A stretch of 64,000 nucleotides of DNA from Beverwykella pulmonaria (Eukaryota > Ascomycota > Dothideomycetes > Pleosporales > Melanommataceae), in contig BCHH01000010.1 of assembly GCA_001599595.1 (NCBI GenBank), positions 1,051,392-1,115,391 on the forward strand, in the 5' to 3' direction. Below the pieces are notes generated by a model, which was not told where the DNA came from, did no database searches, and saw only the letters and a list, made by a program, of their open reading frames with translations. Each line of letters begins with the position of its first letter. Position 1 is the stretch's first letter. Positions 57,073 to 64,000 of the stretch are shown piece after piece. Made by a program: the position numbers and the translations under genes.

Positions 57073-57894
57073 GACTTAGTGTGACGTAAAAGCTTTGGGA
57101 AACGAGAAGAGGTGAAGAGAAGGTGCACAGCAGCTGATGTTGACCAGAACGAGCGTGATCAGCAATCAGCGTTAGATAGAAAGAATGTGATACAGCGCTC
57201 TCTGCGAGCGAATGTGTTGGAAGTGTAGTGCCCAGTCTTGAGCTCCTCGGGCAGACAGATAATCGATCAGGCACTGTCATTCTATTCAGTTCGACCTGGT
57301 TCGACTTTCGAGATCACATGCGGAGGCGTTCTTCGCTTAAAGCGTTGCGACCAGGTACAACGAGCTGAGATACTTGTTATTGGTGGTCCCGTATTACACA
57401 TCGCAAGGGAGATTATGAGGCGAGATCAAGCTTTTATGCAGCCGGTCGGATATCACCCTGATCTAGTGTGTAAAACAAGCATGCAACCTCATTCGCAATG
57501 CCTTAATCTGAATTAAGACTGGAAGGAAAGTCTATGCTGCTCGCGATTGTGAACCACCAGGCGAAATCTCATGTTGCAGGCTCTCATTGGCTCGCTTATT
57601 AAGCGGTCACTAAATCACGTGACCAACACCAACAGTTTTATAAAAGCGACCTTTCTTCAATTTTTATCTACTGGGCAACTACACGTACACATACTATCGC
57701 ATATAATACAATCATAATAATCATCACAAATTTGTCCTTCACATATTTCAACGGCTCATTCAACCTACACAACAGTGCCATAGTGCAGGCCATACATAGT
57801 GCGAGTCGCGGAACAGGCATCGGTGCGATTCTATTGGTTACTATTGCCATGGTGGTGAGAACACTACCGCATTTACTTCTCTAGCGCCCCAAGA
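57073..57894. promoter_or_regulatory. Shared divergent promoter of secreted protein and FunK1 kinase genes
   Basis: An 822-nt stretch between two start codons facing away. On the plus strand it shows ATTGG at 57586-57590, a CACGTG at 57616-57621 and a TATA-like TTTTATAAAA at 57636-57645, in this order toward the kinase gene. These are plausible promoter elements for the kinase. Co-regulation of the pair is inferred. Confidence 0.45.
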
Positions 57895-60141
57895 ATGCTG
57901 ACATTCAACGCAACTTCCGGCTCGAAAATGAGCGATAGGGCTCGAGCTCGCCGGTTTCCCATGATCGCCGACCTCGCTTACCGGTCATATACGTCGTCGA
58001 CGCTGTGGGATACGTTTCTGAAAGGCGTTCCAGACGTTACTTCGGAGGATATATCCAATCTTCGCAATAAAGATGAGTGGACAGAGTTCAAGAAATCGTG
58101 CACAGGTGATCCATTTTCATCTAAATCAAACGAAGAGGAATTCAAGAAACTGATCCGATGCGTCGTGGAGTTAAAAGTTCTAGAGGAGCTTAAGCAGATA
58201 CAAGAAACTGAGGAAGAGCCCAAAATTGATAATCCCCGTTTGGGTCGTGTGAGAATATCGCACCAGGGGAACCAACAAATGACGACCTGGAATACTGGTG
58301 CTAAATGGCTATATGGCAATTCTGGAAGCACAGAGAGGCAGAGAGAATTGAAGCCAGATCTCATGAGCGCGGTTGTCGACAATGTACACGATGAGCATAA
58401 GCGCAAAGGTAAACAAAGCTACGTCCAATTTGCCAGGCCAAAGACAATATTACCTCCCCCCGGCAGTTGGAAGCCGGACAAGATAAAAGACGATCCATCT
58501 CTCATAGTAGAATTCACGAAGCCAGTCTGGGAATGCCTCGACTTGTTCTGGGAATGTAAACGTAATTCCACGGCTCTGGCTAATGGAGAGGTGTATATTG
58601 ATTGCGCTTTAAAAGCCGCCGAGGTGCTTCGCTATCAATGGAGCCGCAGATACGTTTACTGTTTCTTACACTGTGGAACAGAGATGCAACTTTTGCATTT
58701 CGATCATTCGGGTCTCATGGCAAGCGAAACGCTAGACATTGAGAAGGACACCAGCACATTTATGCGGTATTTGCTTGGAGTGTTTTTTCACAAGCCCGCT
58801 AGGCTTGGATACCCTGCCGGAGACGATGCGCCAGTTCACCTGCCTGACCCTAGCTCTGGCAACCGACTGTTTCAAGTAGTTACTGTGGATGGGCGAAAGT
58901 TGTACATCAACGATCAGGTGGCAGGTCCACCTAGAGATCACCTTGTCAGTCGCGCAACGACAGCCTTCAAAGCAAAACTCGTCAAGCCTAACAAAGAGGA
59001 AAAAAAAGGCTGGGACTACTGTTACAAGAGCAGCTGGATTCAAATAGGTCGTAAACATGAAGGGGAGTACCTTAAGAGTCTTCGGGGCACGACTAATGTG
59101 GTAGAAATGGTCGTCTACGGTGTTGTTAAGGTCAAGAACGACGACACCACAGTAGACGATGCCACAGTCAACGACACTACAGTTTTTGCACGAAAGTGTT
59201 CTTCTGGGGAGCCGATAGCCATCATTAATAAACTCTACAAGGACGCTAAACGGGAGCATCGCGACTTTAATCAACACACCGGGACTACAGAACGAGGCCA
59301 GCGAGACCAAGCAGCTATACTAGTTGATCCAAGACGACCCGAAGGTGGATCATCGCAAAGCTACGATAATAGGGAACACAGAGATGTTGTTACTGCTTGG
59401 GTCGAATGGTCCTTTGACGAGGTGACCTCTTCGAGTAACTTGCGAACAACATTCTCAATTTGGCGAGACGCTTTCTTAGCCATCAAGTCAATTTGTGACC
59501 AACGCATAACTCATAGAGACATGTCATTTCGAAACATCAGGATCGATGACCAGTACAAGATAAAGGTTTGCGATTTTGATATGGCGGTGAATATCGAACA
59601 TGAATCTACTGGAGCAGATGATAGAACCGGGACAATTGCTTTTATGGCAACTTCGATGCTTAGCTCCGAACAGCGTCTACATCGACCTGTCCATGACTGC
59701 GAATCGATCTTCTGGCTCTGTGCCCTTGTTCTACTATCCAGAGTTGGCATTGGAGCGACCGAACGTGCCGTCACATATATCATGGACTCTGGTGGGAGCA
59801 TCGACATGGTACGCCAAGCAAAAGAGTCTATTATTTCGAATTTAAGTAATAGCATCAAGAGGCGAGAGTGGGATAAATATCTGTACTCTCTAGATAATTC
59901 GAAGGATAGGGCGTTGTTATTTTGTCTCGCCTCTCTTGCAAAGGCATTTTCGGACAATTACTATGCCGACGACTACGAAGAGCGATCTGGGGAGAGAATC
60001 GAGGTAGGATTCGAAGAGGAAACTGAAAAGGGCTTCGAAGAAGGAACTGAAGAGGGATTCGAAAGCATCTGCTTCGATCACTGTATTGATATCATCGAGC
60101 GTTCGACCCAGTTGTTCAAGGCTAAAATGTCACCTTCTTAA
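57895..60141 (+). CDS. FunK1-type protein kinase
   Basis: One exon of 748 residues. The kinase catalytic loop is THRDMSFRN (HRD at about 540-542, with the usual Asn), followed by the metal-binding motif as DFD instead of DFG (about 560-562) and RTGTIAFMA, which replaces the activation-segment end. HDCESIFWL follows, the E/D-S-x-x-W pattern typical of FunK1. The N-terminal half (residues 1-480) is the specific FunK1 extension with KPDLMS-like and TKPVWECLDLFWECKR segments. FunK1 kinases are expanded in fungi with largely unknown substrates. The C-terminus carries a short Glu-rich repeat (EVGFEEETEKGFEEGTEEGF). The start at 57895 or an in-frame ATG 11 codons later are both possible. No lesions are seen. 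Confidence 0.92.
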   Translation: MLTFNATSGSKMSDRARARRFPMIADLAYRSYTSSTLWDTFLKGVPDVTSEDISNLRNKDEWTEFKKSCTGDPFSSKSNEEEFKKLIRCVVELKVLEELKQIQETEEEPKIDNPRLGRVRISHQGNQQMTTWNTGAKWLYGNSGSTERQRELKPDLMSAVVDNVHDEHKRKGKQSYVQFARPKTILPPPGSWKPDKIKDDPSLIVEFTKPVWECLDLFWECKRNSTALANGEVYIDCALKAAEVLRYQWSRRYVYCFLHCGTEMQLLHFDHSGLMASETLDIEKDTSTFMRYLLGVFFHKPARLGYPAGDDAPVHLPDPSSGNRLFQVVTVDGRKLYINDQVAGPPRDHLVSRATTAFKAKLVKPNKEEKKGWDYCYKSSWIQIGRKHEGEYLKSLRGTTNVVEMVVYGVVKVKNDDTTVDDATVNDTTVFARKCSSGEPIAIINKLYKDAKREHRDFNQHTGTTERGQRDQAAILVDPRRPEGGSSQSYDNREHRDVVTAWVEWSFDEVTSSSNLRTTFSIWRDAFLAIKSICDQRITHRDMSFRNIRIDDQYKIKVCDFDMAVNIEHESTGADDRTGTIAFMATSMLSSEQRLHRPVHDCESIFWLCALVLLSRVGIGATERAVTYIMDSGGSIDMVRQAKESIISNLSNSIKRREWDKYLYSLDNSKDRALLFCLASLAKAFSDNYYADDYEERSGERIEVGFEEETEKGFEEGTEEGFESICFDHCIDIIERSTQLFKAKMSPS

Positions 60142-62052
60142 GCACGTATGCAAGACTTTGTGGAATTACTCTTAAGATAAGCCTTCCCCGATTAGCCGTA
60201 GCTAGAACAGTACCCGTAGCAGAACTGATGGTATTAATGAAGCCTCGCTCCAGATTGATTAATTCCACTTTAATTACTTATGATACAGGAATAAAGACGC
60301 CGCACGAAATCCCCTCCAGTCAATGAACAAATCCAGGAATTCCATCTATCCAAACCTTGTTCGAGTTTTCCTGGTAAACCTAACCACTGTTGTTTGTGAT
60401 CTACATTGACGATAGAAAACAAGGAGGGCAGAATGCGCAGGTTCATTTTCAGTAAGAGATTTCTAGATTGGAGACCAGGGGATGCTCTTCCTCCGAGTCT
60501 AATTCGCGAGCTATTCGAGTGCCATGTAGCCTCCAAATTCGTCAATTCCCTGCTTGTGCTTGTATGTATTTTATACTATTGGATAAGAAGGAATCCGCAA
60601 TTTGAAATAGAAGACATAAACGGAACGCCACTTCTCTCTCATTGTGAAGAGCGTCATTCTGGCTTGAGGCAGTCCCGCAATCCCAAATTATCTTCATTTG
60701 GTCGCAGGGTCTTCCACTCAGCTTACATGAATCCTGAATCCTTTTACGCTTAATCATACCGTACAACACATTCCATTGCCCTTACACTAAACTAGAATTC
60801 CTGTCTCAGAATAGCTCACTGCATATGAATAGAAGCGAAGATGCGGAGCAGGCTACAGGACTGGATACGTGTTCTCAATTGAGTGCAAACGGTATCAACA
60901 GCAGGCCGCATTTGGACACTAGGAAACGCCACACAGAAGTTAGTGAGATGATAGGGGATCTGTATATAGAAATAAGTGCTTCACATGCATTGCATACTTG
61001 AGTCTAGAACGAATCCTCCGCTCCTCTCTCTCCCAGATTGTCCATACGAAAATAAATCTGACAAGTGAACGGGCACGTCGAAGCCATCCAGCACTCAGCT
61101 CAACTCGAGAACCCTAACATATCACACTCTGTCCTCTGGACCTGCCGTACCACCCCATTCATCCAAAATAAAATTAAATAAGAATAGATAACGTACTGTG
61201 TACCCTCTATACACTCCAGCGCTTATGCACTACAGTCATTAGGTTAGACGACATCTCGCAGCACGAAGCGCAAAACCCTACCGTGTCTGCCTTGCTAACA
61301 TCAACACATTACCTCGGTACTCCACTATGTCATATCTAATCTCTTTGTAAGAAGTCAATTCATGGAAAAGGATTCTAAGGAGTACCAGGAGGGGGGAAGT
61401 GGTATTTGAGAGAAGCCGTGGTTGGTCAATGGCGTTGAAGTCTGCCTCGTCAGGCACTCTTACCCCTCATTTTGACCGATTTCAGTGCTTGGTTGGGGAA
61501 CGGGGAGCCGGGCAGGAAGGTTATGCAGCTAGACGGCACAAAGGAGCGGTTGCGGTATGGAATCAATACACGAAGAGGATTGGAAAGTGCCAGGTGACGT
61601 GGACTGAATGGTCCACCTAAACATGTGAATGAGATTGTGAAATTTTGGAAGCCGTGCTTCTCCTGTCTATGCCAGGGTATGTATGCCGTAGACCCAAGCC
61701 CATGCTATCGTGGTATCTATCAATTGAGACACGTGTTCCGCCAACGCCGGGCCATGATGAAATGTAATTGGTTGGCTGCAATACAACTCGACCAAAGTAC
61801 CAGTGCCTAGCCGTAGCCGTTAAAAATGAACAAAGAAACAAAGTGAAGAGAAATAAATCGGGATTGGGAGATGTCATATTGGGACGCCTCCATTCAAACC
61901 AATTTCCATAGAAAGTGTTCGCTTCTGGGGAATATAGTTGGATAGTGTAAGACTGAGTGAGCCTTTCACCGTGCACGTATCGTCAGAATCAAGTAAGGAT
62001 TGTCACCGCAATTGCAGCAATACCAGGCTCATTCCGTGAACCCCATCCTCAG
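60142..62052. other. Intergenic, no gene seen
   Basis: About 1.9 kb of rather AT-rich sequence with short frames lacking motifs. It marks the right border of the accessory stretch before the vWA gene. Confidence 0.5.
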
Positions 62053-63044
62053 TTATGAGCGACGATGTAGATCCGACGAATTCCTGTCGAGCCGTCTATT
62101 CACTGATCCAAGCACAACTTTCATAACTCCCTTGGCAGAAAGTTCTGCGTTGCCTGCACCCGTGAAGGGCACTGTATCGACAATGTCTCGAATGCGGTTG
62201 CCCCTCTTATCCACAAGGTCATTGTCCATATACTTGAGATGATCGCGAGCCTCGGCGTCCTTGCCAACTTGGAAGAACTGAATGCCGACCTGCCAGGCAG
62301 GAGCCTTCAGTCTGTCGAGCTCCTCAGCGACCTCAATGATGGATGACTCGACGTCGTCGGAAGGCGCGCCGTCGGTGATGACAATAAGGTTAACTGGCTT
62401 AGTTATGGAGGGTGCAGCTCGGTAGCGCGCGAGATACGGGATGAGGATCTTGCGCAGACGCTGGCCGGTGGGAGTACCGCCACCAGGACGCACCGTCTGG
62501 AAGATCTCAACGACGGTGCCGGCGGAGGTCACGTTCTTGTACAAATTGGAGTCGGCGCGGTTCAGGAAGTAGATGTCGATGCCGTCGGCGTCGCGCGAGG
62601 TGCAGATTGGAGTGATGGTCTCGAGGGCCTTGCCGGTCTCGCGCCAGTTGCTGCCGGCCATGGAGCCGGAATCGTCTATCAGGAAGATGGTGTCGAAAGT
62701 TCGGAGGAAGGAATAAGGGTCATCGGCTTCACCTTCTGTGGGGGAAGCCATGTTGGAGAAGGCCATGGCCGATCCAGAGACGGGGCTGGGCGTGTATGGT
62801 GGTGGGGCCTCGCTTGATGTGAATGGGTTCATGCTTGGGCGTTCTTGATAATATATTAATTTTTGAGGTTGAGCAGAGATGTCTGTATGAACTTACCAGG
62901 GCGACGAGTGGGAGGCGATGCAGTAGTGAAGGGGTTGCTGTACTGAGGTGCCAGATGCGTCGATTTGTGCACGAGCTTTGACGAGCCGCGAGGATTTGTG
63001 CCCTTGCGAGAGAGACTCTTCTTGATGCCGTCGAAGAAGGACAT
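62053..63044 (-). CDS. von Willebrand factor type A-domain protein
   Basis: Two exons, 63044-62897 and 62843-62053, around a 53-nt intron encode 312 residues. The MIDAS metal-binding motif DxSxS appears as DDSGS at residues 106-110 (FLIDDSGSMAG). The later conserved Thr (GGGTPTGQRL) and Asp (VITDGAPSDD) complete it. The N-terminal 100 residues are Ser/Pro-rich and basic (MSFFDGIKKSLSRKG). There is no signal peptide, so it is a cytosolic protein; fungal single-domain vWA proteins of this kind are common but poorly studied. The start at MSFFDG is chosen because the upstream continuation of the frame shows no conserved character. Confidence 0.9.
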
Positions 63045-64000
63045 GCTTGATGAATTTGTATTTCGCGCGCCGGCGAGCTGTGAAGTTCTTGGGGGGCCAC
63101 TTGGTGGGTCGATCAAAATTGTGGTGAAGGTGCGGGTAAGGTTCAGTGACATGGCTGAAAGATGCAGGAGCAAATAACAAAGTATACGGTGGGGCAAATA
63201 AGTCCCGTGATATGCCGTGATATGGTTTTGGAAAAGCTTGCCGTGCAAGTAAATGCTGTGTGAACTTGACCACGGTTTGAAATTTGAAACGGGAGAGAAC
63301 TTATAAGGAACTCAGGGGCGAGTTAGAGAGAATTTCGTGTTCTGCCTTGTGTGTGCCCCGAAACCTCCAGTCACATTGACAGTGCCCCTCTGATTTTCTT
63401 ACGGGGGAGGCGCTATGGAAACCAAACGGGTATATGCCATGAGGCGCATTTCACGGAGATCTTCCTTGATGACAATAGTAGGGGCGAAGTGTGTGAGCCT
63501 AAATGCACAGCCTCGGCGCCCAACCGCCTCAGCCACCCAAAATGACTTGCATAGCCGAGTCACGTGTATCGTAAGGCGAACATTTCATTGTCGATTTTGA
63601 ATTTTTGGACGAATCACCTTATGCTATACACGAAATAATTCGCCTCGGCTGCCCACGGGGACTGTGATGAACTACTACACTGTGCGCATGAACCCACGCA
63701 GGTCAGCAGCGGCTCCCGGACATAATCCACGGGTCACTCTCCTGATCGTCAATTGCTCGAACTGACACATGCTCAGCGTTGGATTCTGCGCAGACGACCG
63801 CCCAAGGCAGTATTGGGCAGGGTCGGCGATCTGGTTACCGCAATAATCGTGACTTGAACTTTATGAAAAGCCAGACGATATTCAACTACTTACAGTTCAA
63901 GATACTACTGCCTTATGTACACCCCAGGCCCGACTCCAGCCTCGCAAGCCCTGGTATTCGGTAAGGCACAGACCAGCCTCGTGCGGAGGCTGAAGATCAC
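63045..64000. other. Intergenic, no gene seen
   Basis: Promoter side of the vWA gene and then about 0.7 kb without a recognisable gene. A CACGTG lies near 63560. A gene could start beyond the window end. Confidence 0.5.

Noticed and set aside
60406..60753. 115-codon plus-strand frame with one hydrophobic segment
   Set aside because: No similarity recognised; length is within chance expectation.
1..64000. tRNA genes, CRISPR arrays, intact transposons, PKS or NRPS genes
   Set aside because: Looked for typical B-box, array spacing, transposase/reverse transcriptase motifs and megasynthase domains; none was convincing by eye.

Overview
The window reads as nuclear DNA of a filamentous ascomycete (Pezizomycotina, most like a dothideomycete). 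The evidence is short GT-AG introns (about 48-210 nt), a dispersed 5S rRNA gene, a eukaryotic RNA-dependent RNA polymerase of the silencing type, and families typical of these fungi (HET domain, FunK1 kinase, fungal NLR N-terminal domain, Bni4-type C-terminus). There is no CRISPR array, bacterial operon or intact transposon. All gene models come from reading frames, splice signals and remembered family patterns. No database search was run.

Left part (1-24.7 kb): two relics (an NLR/ankyrin-type gene and a coiled-coil gene with many stops) flank an intact ARL3/ARFRP1-type GTPase. Then come a phytanoyl-CoA dioxygenase-like protein, a 1484-residue RdRP, TCTP divergent from a SUR2-like sphingolipid hydroxylase, a lineage-specific Ser/Pro-rich protein, decayed coding stretches at 18-19.7 kb, ribosomal protein eS25 (first coding exon is only the ATG), and a 759-residue Bni4-like protein.

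Middle (24.7-41.5 kb): a gene-poor 5.8-kb stretch carries splice-like signals but no convincing protein. Core genes follow: App1-type phosphatidate phosphatase, Swc5 (SWR1 complex), a polytopic membrane protein of unknown function, Gtr2/RagC GTPase and a cytochrome-b5/MAPR-like membrane protein. A minus-strand 5S rRNA gene lies at the edge of the core block.

Right part (42-60 kb) looks like a fast-evolving accessory island. It holds an F-box pseudogene, a 28-bp tandem repeat, an intact two-exon HET-domain gene, a coiled-coil relic, a frameshifted small secreted-protein relic, a HET-gene C-terminal relic, an eight-helix membrane protein, a six-exon secreted protein, and a FunK1-type kinase transcribed divergently from it. 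The window ends with a vWA-domain protein (62-63 kb).

Core genes serve Golgi traffic, lipid metabolism, translation, chromatin remodelling and TORC1 signalling. The accessory genes and their many dead relatives suggest birth and death of recognition and signalling genes. The divergent secreted-protein/kinase pair beside the HET gene is the best candidate for an undescribed system, but that functional link is inference.
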